A DNA stretch of 23,049 nucleotides, taken from assembly GCA_040509515.1 (NCBI GenBank), contig JBEVKV010000025.1, positions 1 to 23,049 of the forward strand, given 5' to 3'. Positions 7,836 through 16,058 of the stretch are shown here, piece by piece. Every line of letters begins with the position of its first letter. Positions within the stretch are counted from its first letter, which is position 1. Below the pieces are notes generated by a model. It was not told the origin of the DNA and did no database searches. It saw only the letters and a program-made list of their open reading frames with translations. The DNA is from QHXN01 sp040509515 (GTDB lineage Bacteria; Acidobacteriota; Blastocatellia; Pyrinomonadales; Pyrinomonadaceae). The translations under genes and the position numbers were made by a program.

Positions 7836-8840
7836 TCACTGGTAGAAGTAGGAGGTGTTCTTCTGCTGCGCCCACTCGACGCCGTCGATGTTCTTCGGGT
7901 CGGCGGCGAGCAGCTCTTCGCTCAGCCGGTCGGTGGTGAAGTGCGGGGCCACGTCCACGAAGTAGACGACGCAGCCCGTCTCGCCCTCGCCGTCGGGACG
8001 GTCGATGTTGCGCATCTCGGCGTGGAAGTCATACTTCTGGAAGAGCCGGAGCAGCGCGTCCTGCGTCGTCCCGATGTTGGTCGTCTTGACGGTCAACTCC
8101 ATCGCGCGCGTCACCAAGTCCTGCTCGCGGTACTCAAGCCCCCACAGCAGCACCAGCGAGAAGAGCGTCAGGATGAGCCCCAACTCCCACCTCCCGACGC
8201 CCGTCGCCAGCCCGACGGCCAGCGCCAGCAGAAGCACCGTGATCTCCTTCGGGTCTTTGATGTTCGTGCGGAAGCGGACGAGCGAGGCCGCCGCGAAGAT
8301 GCCGAAAGCGCGCGCCGCCGAATCGCCGACGACCATCATCAGCGCCGAGGCGACGACCGCCATCAGTATCTGCGTCTGCGCCACGAACGGGTTGCGCTTG
8401 ACCGAGCGCGCGAGCCGGCGCGGGCGGAAGGCGAGCATCGCCGTCAGGAGCGCCGCCAGCGTCAGCCGCACCGTCACGGTCGCAAACGTCATCAGCCAGT
8501 CGCCCGTCCCGCCGCGCCCGGGCTGTGCGGGCGCGCCCCCTTGCGCGAAAGCCTCCGAGAACGGCGTTTCGTCGCCGGCCGGCGAACGCGCCGGACTCGG
8601 GGCCGGCTCTCCTCCGGCCGCTTTCGCGGCCGCCGCGCGCCCCGCCTGCTGTCCCTGCTCGCGCGCCGCCTGCTCCTGCTGCGCCGCGCGCGCGGGGTCG
8701 GCCGGGCCGCCCACGACCGCGCCGGGCGAGTCCGAGCCGTAACCGCGCATCAGCGCCACGACCAAAAGAAACCCGGCGGCCAGCGCCGCGACCACCACCG
8801 CCCCGGTGAAAACTTTGCCCCTCGGCTTTCCGTTCTTCAT
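7836..8840 (-). CDS. DUF4956 integral membrane protein
   Basis: A 334-residue membrane protein. A first TM helix is at about 11-31, then comes an Ala/Gln/Pro-rich linker (45-110), then TM helices at about 115-139, 152-172, 200-213 and 218-235, then a soluble C-terminal domain (240-334). The core around VVGDSAARAFGIFAAASLVR and FRTNIKDPKE is the hallmark of DUF4956. The function is unknown; members of the family often sit beside VTC-type polyphosphate polymerases and CotH kinases. I start at the ATG at 8838-8840 (MKNGKPRGK). A longer frame to 8912 would read through the palindromic repeat and would not give a sensible N-terminus. The SD is weak. It lies 136 bases downstream of the kinase-like gene on the same strand, two genes after ppk1. 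Confidence 0.85.
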   Translation of the reverse strand: MKNGKPRGKVFTGAVVVAALAAGFLLVVALMRGYGSDSPGAVVGGPADPARAAQQEQAAREQGQQAGRAAAAKAAGGEPAPSPARSPAGDETPFSEAFAQGGAPAQPGRGGTGDWLMTFATVTVRLTLAALLTAMLAFRPRRLARSVKRNPFVAQTQILMAVVASALMMVVGDSAARAFGIFAAASLVRFRTNIKDPKEITVLLLALAVGLATGVGRWELGLILTLFSLVLLWGLEYREQDLVTRAMELTVKTTNIGTTQDALLRLFQKYDFHAEMRNIDRPDGEGETGCVVYFVDVAPHFTTDRLSEELLAADPKNIDGVEWAQQKNTSYFYQ

Positions 8841-8882
8841 GAAATCCCAGCTCTGCCTGAATCCGATTTTCGGAATACTATA

Positions 8883-8946
8883 AACCACAAAGACACGGGG
8901 ACACAGCTTCAAGCCTTCAAAGCCGTGCCCCCGTGTCTTTGCGGTT
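8883..8946 (-). repeat. 27-bp palindromic hairpin after the kinase-like gene (repeat copy B)
   Basis: Arms 8883-8909 and 8920-8946 pair along all 27 positions when read as minus-strand RNA: 24 Watson-Crick and 3 G-U pairs, with a 10-base loop. Read as plus-strand RNA the same three positions would be A-C mismatches, so the structure is set for minus-strand transcripts. It begins 30 bases past the stop codon of the upstream gene. The flank 8920-8955 matches 4476-4511 of copy A at 29 of 36 positions. It may act as a terminator, mRNA stabiliser or REP-like element. Confidence 0.75.
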
Positions 8947-8976
8947 GATACGTCTAAGCCCCGACCCTCTCGCGCC

Positions 8977-10047
8977 TCACGGAGCGGGCGTGGCGGCGGT
9001 GACGGCCGCGTCCGGCGCCGACAGCCTGCGGAGCGAGTTGATGCGCCCCATGACCTCCTGCGCCAGCGCCTCGACCTGATCGGGCTTGTAGTTGGCCGCG
9101 CGGAAGGCGTCCTTGATCTGCTCCTCGTTCAGACGCGAGAGGATGTCGCCGATCCACTTCGCGTGCTCGACGGTGACGGCGTCGAAGAGACCGCCCTTCT
9201 TGCCGTTGTAGTCGAACCTGACGCGCCCGCCCTCGACCTTCTCGACGAAGCCGGTCTCGACGTACTTCTCGGGCTCGTTGCGGCTGTGCGTGATGAAGTT
9301 GCCGGTCTTGCCGAAGGTCGCGCCGAGGTCGCTGATGATGTAGCGCAGCTCGCCGCCCCCGTCGGCCGGCACGTAGACGACCTTGTTGTTCGTGTCCTTC
9401 AAATCCCAGTTGTTGATGAGCCCCATCATCACGACGAGGCCGGCGAACTCCTTCGAGCCCGCGAACGGGTTCTGATCCCAGCTCCAGTTGTCGAGCCGCT
9501 TATAATTTTCCGGCCGCGCCTCGAAGCGCACGTTGGCGTAGCCGCCGCCCTCGCACTGCTCGACCTTCTTCCTCGGCTTCGGGGCGTTGACGATTTTGAC
9601 GCAGGGGAAGAGGTAGGTGACCTCCGTCGGGTAGCCCGCCGCCCAGACCAGACGCGTCGCGGCCGGCTCGGGCTGCGCCTCGTTGCCGGCCTTGACGACC
9701 CACTTCTTGCCCGCGCCGTCGCGCACGCGCCACTTCACAGAGTAGCCGCCCTCCTCGGTCGCCTCCCAGACGACCTGACTCAGGTCGGGCTTCATCCCGT
9801 CGCCGCCGGGGCCGAGCAGGAGGTTGCGCGAGGCGATGTCGGTCGGCTCCTGCCAGAGGACGGGCGTGCCCTGCGGCGGCGCCTCCTTCTTCTCGTCCTT
9901 CTTCGCCGACTTCTCTTCCTGCTTCGGCTCGGCCTGCTGCGCCGCGTTCTGGTTATCGCCCTGACCCGCCGCGAACGCGCAGGCCGTGGCCGTCAGCGCC
10001 AGCAGCAGCGCGGGAATTTTTCTGCCGGATAGACTGTTAAGCATCAT
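8977..10047 (-). CDS. Exported protein with kinase-like catalytic signature, unknown function
   Basis: A 356-residue protein with an N-terminal signal sequence (about 1-27; Cys23 makes a lipoprotein possible but the lipobox is poor), then a Lys/Glu/Gln-rich linker (30-60). I recognise no named family. The folded part shows, in order, a VAIK-like strand KWVVKAG (Lys119), NWDLKDTNN (Asp215, Lys217, Asn220; compare HRDLKxxN) and ISDLGATFG (Asp240; compare DFG). The 25-residue step between the two Asp residues is near that of protein kinases. This suggests a kinase or CotH/HipA-like fold outside the cytoplasm; it is an inference from motifs. The ATG at 10047 is chosen over a GTG at 10053 because GAGGAG (10053-10058) is then five bases away. 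It starts 31 bases after the ppk1 stop, so the two are probably co-transcribed. Confidence 0.8.
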   Translation of the reverse strand: MMLNSLSGRKIPALLLALTATACAFAAGQGDNQNAAQQAEPKQEEKSAKKDEKKEAPPQGTPVLWQEPTDIASRNLLLGPGGDGMKPDLSQVVWEATEEGGYSVKWRVRDGAGKKWVVKAGNEAQPEPAATRLVWAAGYPTEVTYLFPCVKIVNAPKPRKKVEQCEGGGYANVRFEARPENYKRLDNWSWDQNPFAGSKEFAGLVVMMGLINNWDLKDTNNKVVYVPADGGGELRYIISDLGATFGKTGNFITHSRNEPEKYVETGFVEKVEGGRVRFDYNGKKGGLFDAVTVEHAKWIGDILSRLNEEQIKDAFRAANYKPDQVEALAQEVMGRINSLRRLSAPDAAVTAATPAP

Positions 10048-10052
10048 CGACA

Positions 10053-10058
10053 CTCCTC
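10053..10058 (-). promoter_or_regulatory. Shine-Dalgarno deciding the kinase-like gene start
   Basis: GAGGAG on the minus strand is five bases from the ATG at 10047. It overlaps the first base of the upstream GTG candidate, which rules that start out. Confidence 0.7.
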
Positions 10059-10078
10059 AAAAGTTCACTCGGTTGGTT

Positions 10079-12226
10079 TCACTCGGGTGCGGGGGCGTCC
10101 ATGAAAAAGAGCTGACCGTTGAAGCGCTCGCCGCCCGGCTCGACGGGCACGGGGCCGTAGCTGCCGTCGGGGCCGAGCAGCCGCGCCTTGACGTTGTCGC
10201 GCAGGTAGGCGTCGAGCAGAACGTCCTTCAGGTACTTCTTCAAACGCGCGTCGCGGACGGGCGCGATGGTCTCGACGCGGCGGTCGAAGTTGCGCGGCAT
10301 CCAGTCGGCGCTGCCGGTGTAGAGTTCCTCTTCGCCGCCGTTCTGGAAATAGTAGGCACGGCTGTGTTCGAGGAAGCGGCCGACGACCGAGCGCACCCGG
10401 ATGGTCTCCGAAAGGCCGGGCACGCCGGGCTTCAGCATGCAGATGCCGCGCACGATGAGTTCGATGGGGACGCCGGCCTGCGACGCCTCGTAGAGCGCAT
10501 TGATGACGCGCGTGTCGGCGAGCCGGTTGATCTTGACGACGATGCGCGCGGGCCGCCCGGCGCGCGCGTGCTCGGCCTCTCGCCGGATGAGCGCGAGCGT
10601 CTTCTCGCGCAGCACCGCCGGCGAGACGAGCATGCTGCGGTAGTCCTTCTGGCGCGAGAAGCCGGTCAGGAAGTTGAAGACTTCGGTGGCGTCAGCGCCG
10701 ATGTCGTCGTCGGCGGTGAAGAGGCTGAGGTCGGTGTAGAAGTTCGCCGTCACGGGGTTGTAGTTGCCGGTGGCGACGTGGACGTAGCGGCGCGTCTCCT
10801 CGCCCTCGCGCCGGACGACGAGCGCGACCTTGCAGTGCGTCTTCAGCCCGACGATGCCGTAGACGACGTGGACGCCCGACTCTTCGAGCCGCTTGGCCCA
10901 CTCGATATTGTTCTCCTCGTCGAACCGCGCCTTGAGCTCGACGAGCGCGGTGGCCTGCTTGCCGTTCGCCACGGCCTCGATGAGCGACTCTGGGATGGGC
11001 GAGTCCTGCCCCGTGCGGTAGAGGCAGATTTTGATGGAGGCCACGTCGGGGTCGCGCGCCGCCTGGTCGATGAACTGCGTGACGGCGTCGAAGGACTCGT
11101 AAGGGTGGTGGACGAGCACGTCGCGCTCGCGTATCACGTCGAAGTAGTTCGACGCGCCGCGGAAGGCGAGCGAAGGCTTGGGCTTGAAGGGCTTGTCCTT
11201 CAGCTCGGGCCGTTCGAGCTTGTAGAGCTGCATCAGCCCGCGCGCGCCGAGCGGAGAGGCGACCTCGTAAACGTCCTCGGGGCCGAGTTCCAGCTCGCTC
11301 ACTAGGTGGTCGCGCATCTCGGCCGGCATCTCGGCCGCGACTTCGAGCCGGACGGCCGTCCCGAAGCGTCGCTTGCGGAGTGTCTTCTCCATCATCGAGA
11401 GGAGGTCGTTGGCCTCCTCCTCGCGCACGTCCACGTCGGCGTCGCGCGTCACGCGGAAGGCGTGGCAGTGGCTGACGCGCATCCGCGGGAAGAGCGATTC
11501 GAGGTTGGCCGTAATCAGGTCTTCGATCAGGACGAACTTCGAGCCCTCGTCGCCCTCGACGGCGACGAGGCGGGGGACGAGCGACGGCACCTTGATGCGC
11601 GCGAAGCGCGGATCGACCTTCCCCGTCAGCGAGCGCGTGATGCCGTGCTCGGGCATCGGCTCGACCGTCAGCGCGAGGTTCAGGCTGAGGTTCGAGATGT
11701 ACGGGAACGGGTGCCCCTGATCGACGGCCTGCGGCGTGAGCAGCGGGTGAACCTGCTTCTTGTAGAACTCGCGGAGCTGCTGCCGCTCGGGCAGGGAGAG
11801 CGTGCTGTACTGGACGACGCGCACGCCCGCCTCCGCGAGCCCCGGCAGCACCTCTTCACGCAGGCAGCGCGAGTGCTCCGCGACGAGCGGCAGCAGTCGC
11901 GTGCGTATCTCGCGGAGCTGGTCGACCTGCCCCATGCCGTCGGGCGAGAGCTTGTCGACGTTGCCGGCCAGCGTCTCCTGCAAGCCCGAGACGCGGATCA
12001 TGAAGAACTCGTCCAGATTCTCGGAGAAGATGGAGATGAACTTCAGCCGTTCGAGGAGCGGCTGCGAAGGGTCGAGCGCCTCTTCGAGCACGCGCTTGTA
12101 GAACTCGATCTGGCTGCACTCACGATTGAAGAGGGGCACCGAGTTCGGGCGCGCCGGAACCTCGCGCGTCTCGGGCACGCCTTCGGGCTCGCCCTCGGAG
12201 GATTTTTTGTTGGTTAGCCTTGTCAT
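10079..12226 (-). CDS. ppk1: Polyphosphate kinase 1
   Basis: A cytoplasmic or membrane-associated enzyme that makes inorganic polyphosphate reversibly from ATP. The 715 residues match the usual PPK1 length. Visible landmarks are the N-terminal helical start NRECSQIEF (34-42), FISIFSENLDEFFMIRV, HPFPYISNLSLNLA, and HHPYESFDAVTQF. GLKTHCK has His464, which corresponds to the autophosphorylated His435 of E. coli. YVHVATGNYN has His483, which corresponds to His454, with the same spacing of 19. The second phospholipase-D-like motif is EHSRAYYF near His621, followed by LYTGSADWMPRN. The first 30 residues are a variable acidic tail. The SD before the ATG is weak. It is the first gene of a likely unit with the kinase-like gene and DUF4956. 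A candidate promoter lies about 220 bases upstream. Confidence 0.97.
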   Translation of the reverse strand: MTRLTNKKSSEGEPEGVPETREVPARPNSVPLFNRECSQIEFYKRVLEEALDPSQPLLERLKFISIFSENLDEFFMIRVSGLQETLAGNVDKLSPDGMGQVDQLREIRTRLLPLVAEHSRCLREEVLPGLAEAGVRVVQYSTLSLPERQQLREFYKKQVHPLLTPQAVDQGHPFPYISNLSLNLALTVEPMPEHGITRSLTGKVDPRFARIKVPSLVPRLVAVEGDEGSKFVLIEDLITANLESLFPRMRVSHCHAFRVTRDADVDVREEEANDLLSMMEKTLRKRRFGTAVRLEVAAEMPAEMRDHLVSELELGPEDVYEVASPLGARGLMQLYKLERPELKDKPFKPKPSLAFRGASNYFDVIRERDVLVHHPYESFDAVTQFIDQAARDPDVASIKICLYRTGQDSPIPESLIEAVANGKQATALVELKARFDEENNIEWAKRLEESGVHVVYGIVGLKTHCKVALVVRREGEETRRYVHVATGNYNPVTANFYTDLSLFTADDDIGADATEVFNFLTGFSRQKDYRSMLVSPAVLREKTLALIRREAEHARAGRPARIVVKINRLADTRVINALYEASQAGVPIELIVRGICMLKPGVPGLSETIRVRSVVGRFLEHSRAYYFQNGGEEELYTGSADWMPRNFDRRVETIAPVRDARLKKYLKDVLLDAYLRDNVKARLLGPDGSYGPVPVEPGGERFNGQLFFMDAPAPE

Positions 12227-12644
12227 TCGTCTCGGCGCGCGAAAGGTCGCCCGGCTTCCCGTGCGCCCTGCGCGACTTTCTTTGATTCCCGCAAGAGCTT
12301 ACGTCTGTGATGCCCGCCGGCGCGGCCGCGATAGCCAGTTACGCGCCCCGAAACATCGTCTTCCCCTTGACGCCGCCGGGCTCCCACAATGAATTCGCAC
12401 GCGCGGCGGGAGAGCACACGTAGGGGGACTTGGGAATCAGGCGGGACTATAGCAAGCCTTGTTCCTTCTGCCCGTGTGTTGGGGGTTTGTCCGCTGAAAC
12501 CATTGTACTGAAAGATTTAGGCCGCGCAAGCCGCAGTTTCGAGTTCGCCCGCGCGCCCGGCCTCGGCCCGCGCCTTATGTACGGTTTCATTCCTCCCGCC
12601 GCAGCATTCTGCCCGCATTTGCCCCCATTTGTTCAACACGCGGC
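12227..12644. other. 418-base gene-free spacer upstream of ppk1
   Basis: No gene is supported here. The part nearest ppk1 should be its leader and promoter region, with a candidate -10 at 12446-12451. The part nearest 12644 is the 3' flank of the M28 gene; no convincing terminator hairpin is visible. The A+T-richer stretch around 12440-12520 stands out from the GC-rich surroundings. Confidence 0.5.
12446..12474 (-). promoter_or_regulatory. Candidate ppk1 promoter
   Basis: Minus strand: a -10-like TATAGT (12446-12451) preceded after 17 bases by a poor -35 (CGGGCA, 12469-12474). The -10 follows TTGC, as does the -10 at 7045. The leader would be about 215 bases long. Confidence 0.3.
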
Positions 12645-14786
12645 CTACTTCAACGTCAACGCCTTCACCTCGACCGCCGCGTCGAGCAGCCGCACCACGT
12701 CTTCGAGCGCGACCGTCCCGTAATACCACTCGCCGGCGGCGGCCGCCTCGGCGTAGACGGCCTTGTAGATGTCGTAGTAAGACCGCCGGCCGTCGACGAA
12801 GTTGTAGACCTCGGTGCGCATCAGGCCGTGGAGCAGCCCGCCGGCCGCGTTCGGAACCTTCTGCCGGTTGGCGAAATAGGCTTCGAGCGAGGCGACGTTG
12901 GCCGGAACCTTTCTGCTCGCCGCCTGCTCGGCAGCCGTCAGCTCCACCCTCGTCGGCGGCTCCGCGCGGTACATCTGCCGGTAGAACTGCGCGAGTTGTG
13001 CGCCGGCCATCCTGTTAATCGTTCCGCCCCGCGCCATCCCGTTGACCATCTGCCGGGCGGATTCGCTCTCGCCCGCGAAGGCTTCGACCGACCAGAGCGC
13101 GCGCACCTCGCGTTCGGCACCCTGCTCGACGATGATTAAGGCGCGCTTCCAGCCCTTGTCGGGCTCGCCCGCCGAGTCGCGCATGACTTGCAGCGCGGCC
13201 TGTAGGTCGTTCGCCAGACGCTTCTGCCCCTGCGCGTAAGTTTCGGCGAGGAGGACGGGGACGCGCTTGTCGTCGGCGTTGGCGAGGAAGTAGGCCATCG
13301 CGCCGATGAGAAAGTTGTTGCGGCGCAGTTGCGTCTGGTCTATCTGGAAGAGGTCGTCCTCCGAAGAGTGTATGAAGGGGTCGTCCCAGTTGATGAGCGC
13401 GACGGCGGGGACGCCGACCGCGCCTTCGAGAAAGACGAGGTGGTCGGACGAGCCGAAGTGCGGCACGAAGCGCGCGTTGTAGCCCTGCCGCGTCCCGCGC
13501 GTCGAGTAGAGCGGGCGCGTGTGCGGGCGCGGCAGCCCGCCCTGCCGGCTCGCGGAGAGGAAGCCGTTGTTGGTCTGGATGAGGTAGGTGCCGACGCTCT
13601 CGAAGAGCGCGTCGAGGTACGAGGTGCGCGAGTGCGGCGCGAAGATGAGGTGCTGGACGCGGCTGCCCATCGCGAGGTTCGCGCCCGTCATGTCCTGATG
13701 GACGTTGGCCAGAATCCTCTTCACCTCGTCGGGGTGTTTGCCGAAGTGGTAGTACTCCGAATAGATTTCGTCCGTCCACCAGAAGCGCAGGTCGCGCGTG
13801 GGGCGCTTGATCTTCCCTTCCCTGATGAGCTTATTGAAGGCGCGCGCGAGTTCCAGCAGGTTGGCGCAGCCGCTCCCGTCGTCGTTGGCCGAGCCCTGCT
13901 CCTCCTGCAAGTGCGCGGTCAGCACGATCTGCTGCTGCCCGGGGCGCGTGCCGCGTATGACGGCCTCGACGAAGCCGGTCTTGCCCGGCGAGGGACCGAA
14001 CTCCGTGTCGACCTTCGCCCTGAGGCGGACGCGGCCGCCGGGCGTTGGTTTGCCCGTGGCGAAGAGGTCTTGCGTGCCCTTCGTCTGAAGGATGCGGCGC
14101 AGCGTGTCGCCTTTGCGCGGCGGCAGCACGAAGGCGAAGGTGCCTTTGGTGCCGGCGGGCGGCTCGGCGTCGATGCGCGACCAAGCGATCTGGTCGGGGT
14201 GGTCGAACGGGCTCCTCGCCTCGGAGGTCTGGTAGGTGACGACGCCGACGGCGCCGCGCTTCGCCACCGCCGTTTCGACCGCGCGCTGCGGCGGCCCGCT
14301 CGTCAGGACGATCTTGCCCCTCACGTCCAGACCGGCCAACGCCTCGTCCGTGCCGTCGCCGATGTCGACGAGGTCGGCCGTCACGTCGGCGTCGCGGCTC
14401 ATGTCGGCAAGGTAGACGGCGTGCTCGCCGATGTCGGCCAGCTTCAACTCGACGGGCTCGACCATCCACAGCTCGGCCGAGCGCGCCGTGTAGTTCGGCC
14501 CCTGAAGCGGCTGGTCTATGAAGCGCACCTCTTCGAGTCCGGCCTCGCGCGCCGCCTGCATCACGTAGTCGCGCGCCTTGAAGAAGCCTTCCATGCCCGA
14601 GTCGCGGTGCCAGTGCGTGAGCCAGCGGATGTGCTCGAAGGCGCGGTCGCCGGAAATCTCATTCGAGAGCGTGCGTATCTCTTCGTCGGAGAGGAACGGC
14701 GTCGTCTGTGCGCGGCAGACGTTGACGGCGGGCGAGAGCAGAAGGTTGACGGCCAGAAAGACGCAGAGCGCGAAAGTCCTGTTCAT
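12645..14786 (-). CDS. Exported M28-type zinc peptidase with inserted PA-like domain
   Basis: A 713-residue exported protein with a signal peptide (1-27, ending VCRAQ). A protease-associated-like segment spans about 120-260. The M28 aminopeptidase fold covers about 275-505, followed by a 200-residue helical C-terminal extension. Candidate zinc ligands are His292 (TAHLQEE), Asp302 (NDDGSG), Glu340 (WTDEIY), Asp365 (HQDMTG) and His473 (FIHSSEDD). Two family positions differ: the usual HxD is HLQ and the usual Glu-Glu pair is Asp339-Glu340, so activity may be changed. The start is moved from a GTG at 14795 to the ATG at 14786, which has AGGTGA (14792-14797) five bases upstream. It lies 141 bases downstream of the MidA-family gene. 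Likely role: periplasmic or extracellular peptide trimming. Confidence 0.85.
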   Translation of the reverse strand: MNRTFALCVFLAVNLLLSPAVNVCRAQTTPFLSDEEIRTLSNEISGDRAFEHIRWLTHWHRDSGMEGFFKARDYVMQAAREAGLEEVRFIDQPLQGPNYTARSAELWMVEPVELKLADIGEHAVYLADMSRDADVTADLVDIGDGTDEALAGLDVRGKIVLTSGPPQRAVETAVAKRGAVGVVTYQTSEARSPFDHPDQIAWSRIDAEPPAGTKGTFAFVLPPRKGDTLRRILQTKGTQDLFATGKPTPGGRVRLRAKVDTEFGPSPGKTGFVEAVIRGTRPGQQQIVLTAHLQEEQGSANDDGSGCANLLELARAFNKLIREGKIKRPTRDLRFWWTDEIYSEYYHFGKHPDEVKRILANVHQDMTGANLAMGSRVQHLIFAPHSRTSYLDALFESVGTYLIQTNNGFLSASRQGGLPRPHTRPLYSTRGTRQGYNARFVPHFGSSDHLVFLEGAVGVPAVALINWDDPFIHSSEDDLFQIDQTQLRRNNFLIGAMAYFLANADDKRVPVLLAETYAQGQKRLANDLQAALQVMRDSAGEPDKGWKRALIIVEQGAEREVRALWSVEAFAGESESARQMVNGMARGGTINRMAGAQLAQFYRQMYRAEPPTRVELTAAEQAASRKVPANVASLEAYFANRQKVPNAAGGLLHGLMRTEVYNFVDGRRSYYDIYKAVYAEAAAAGEWYYGTVALEDVVRLLDAAVEVKALTLK

Positions 14787-14791
14787 CGAAG

Positions 14792-14797
14792 TCACCT
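14792..14797 (-). promoter_or_regulatory. Shine-Dalgarno deciding the M28 gene start
   Basis: AGGTGA on the minus strand lies five bases from the ATG at 14786 and covers the upstream in-frame GTG, so the shorter N-terminus is preferred. Confidence 0.65.
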
Positions 14798-14927
14798 GCG
14801 GCGTGTACGTCGTGCGGGCTGAACGCGGTAGAGCGCCGAGAGTTTATCAGGAAACGCGCGGCGGAAACAGACCGAAGTCAGAAGCCGGAAAGGTGAAAGA
14901 TGAGGGGACGGCCGCACGGCCGCGCTC

Positions 14928-16058
14928 TCACCCTTCGTCCTTCCGCTGGACGAGAACCTGAAAGTGCGAGGCCATGCCGCCGGGCAGAATCATCTCGCGC
15001 GCGTCGAGGCGGAGGGCGACAAGCTCGGCCTCGCCGGAGGCGTCCGCGCTCTCAAGCTCAAGCTGTTCGAGCAGGCCGGCGCGGAGCAGGAAGGCGTCGA
15101 GACGTTCGAGCGAGACCGTCTTCAGCCCGGCGGCCTCGCCGTCGGCGACGGCCTGAGTCCAGTTGACGGTCGTGGTCAAATCCTGCTCGCCGGGGTCGCG
15201 GAGCACGTCCTCAACAAGCTGGTGACGGCGGAACGCACGCAGCGTCCCGTCCCGCCTCTGCGGCGCGCCGTAGAGCCCGGCGGCCTCGTCGCCGTAATCG
15301 ACCGTGACGACGAAGCCGCGCCCGACGATTTGGGCCGCGCGGCTCAACCACTCGCCCGCGTCGAGATTAACCTCCGCCGACTGACCTTCCGCCAGCGTCA
15401 CGCCCAGCCGCCGGAAGTGTTCGGCGAGCCGCGGCGTCGAGGGCTCGGCTTCGACGAAGACGAAGCCGCGGCCGTCTTCACTCAACCCCACGTATGCCTC
15501 GCGCAGACGCCCGCCGCGCATCGTCACGCGGTGAACCGGGAACGCGTCGAGCAATTCGTTCGAGAAGACGACGGCCGAGTCGAGCGGTCGTTCAATCTCC
15601 GAGATGCCGCGGAACTCGACGCGCCCGGCGAACGGCGAGAGGAGCGCGGCCGCGCGCTCGCGCGAGTCAGCGCCGGCCTCGTCGAAGACGTAGACGAGCG
15701 AATCGAAGACGTGCGGCGCGTCGCGCCTGAGCGTCGAGAGGACGCCGTGCGCGAAGCGGCCCGCGCCGCCGCCCTGTTCGATGATGTGGAAACGTCCGGG
15801 CCGGCCGAGTTCTTCGTGAAGCCTTGAGAAGTAACGCGCGAAGGTCGCGGCGAAGAGCGCGCTGCGCTCGGGCGCGGTGCGGTAGTCGCCGCCGCGCCCC
15901 CAGCGCTCGACCCCGCGCCGCCGGTAGTAGCCGCCGCGCTCGTCGTAGAGCGCCGCGCTCATCCACTCGCGGAAGGTGACAGCCCCTTCGCGCCCTATTT
16001 TTTGGCGGAGGCGTTCGGCGAGCGTTGACGGCTCGTCGCTAACTCTGCGGCGGCTCAT
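14928..16058 (-). CDS. MidA/NDUFAF7-family SAM-dependent methyltransferase
   Basis: A 376-residue cytoplasmic protein of the COG1565 family, which includes the mitochondrial complex I assembly arginine methyltransferase NDUFAF7. Landmarks: YDERGGYY (38-45), GDYRTAPE (57-64), the SAM-binding loop EQGGGAGRFA (94-103), SNELLDAFPVHRV (166-178), VDYGDEAAGLYG and GTLRAFRRHQ (271-280), then QDLTTTVNW. The bacterial substrate is not known. The ATG at 16058 is preferred over a longer frame to 16292, whose Arg/Pro-rich N-terminus is a shadow of the zinc-ribbon gene. The chosen start overlaps the end of that gene by 20 bases. No good SD is visible, so translation is probably coupled. Confidence 0.88.
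   Translation of the reverse strand: MSRRRVSDEPSTLAERLRQKIGREGAVTFREWMSAALYDERGGYYRRRGVERWGRGGDYRTAPERSALFAATFARYFSRLHEELGRPGRFHIIEQGGGAGRFAHGVLSTLRRDAPHVFDSLVYVFDEAGADSRERAAALLSPFAGRVEFRGISEIERPLDSAVVFSNELLDAFPVHRVTMRGGRLREAYVGLSEDGRGFVFVEAEPSTPRLAEHFRRLGVTLAEGQSAEVNLDAGEWLSRAAQIVGRGFVVTVDYGDEAAGLYGAPQRRDGTLRAFRRHQLVEDVLRDPGEQDLTTTVNWTQAVADGEAAGLKTVSLERLDAFLLRAGLLEQLELESADASGEAELVALRLDAREMILPGGMASHFQVLVQRKDEG

Noticed and set aside
8841..8912. N-terminal extension of the DUF4956 protein to an ATG at 8912
   Set aside because: It would translate the palindromic repeat arm; the ATG at 8840 gives a normal charged start followed by a TM helix.
9986..12217. Plus-strand frames of 439 and 303 codons opposite ppk1
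   Set aside because: ppk1 is certain from its motifs; these frames are antisense by-products.
12430..12723. 97-codon plus-strand frame in the spacer upstream of ppk1
   Set aside because: No SD and no family resemblance; its 3' part runs antisense into the M28 gene.
13329..14822. 497-codon plus-strand frame opposite the M28 peptidase gene
   Set aside because: Antisense shadow; low-complexity Arg/Val/Asp/Glu sequence with no SD.
14901..14927. CGGCC/GGCCG hairpin after the MidA-family gene as a terminator
   Set aside because: Only a 5-bp stem with a 4-base loop and no clear U-run; too weak in this GC-rich context.
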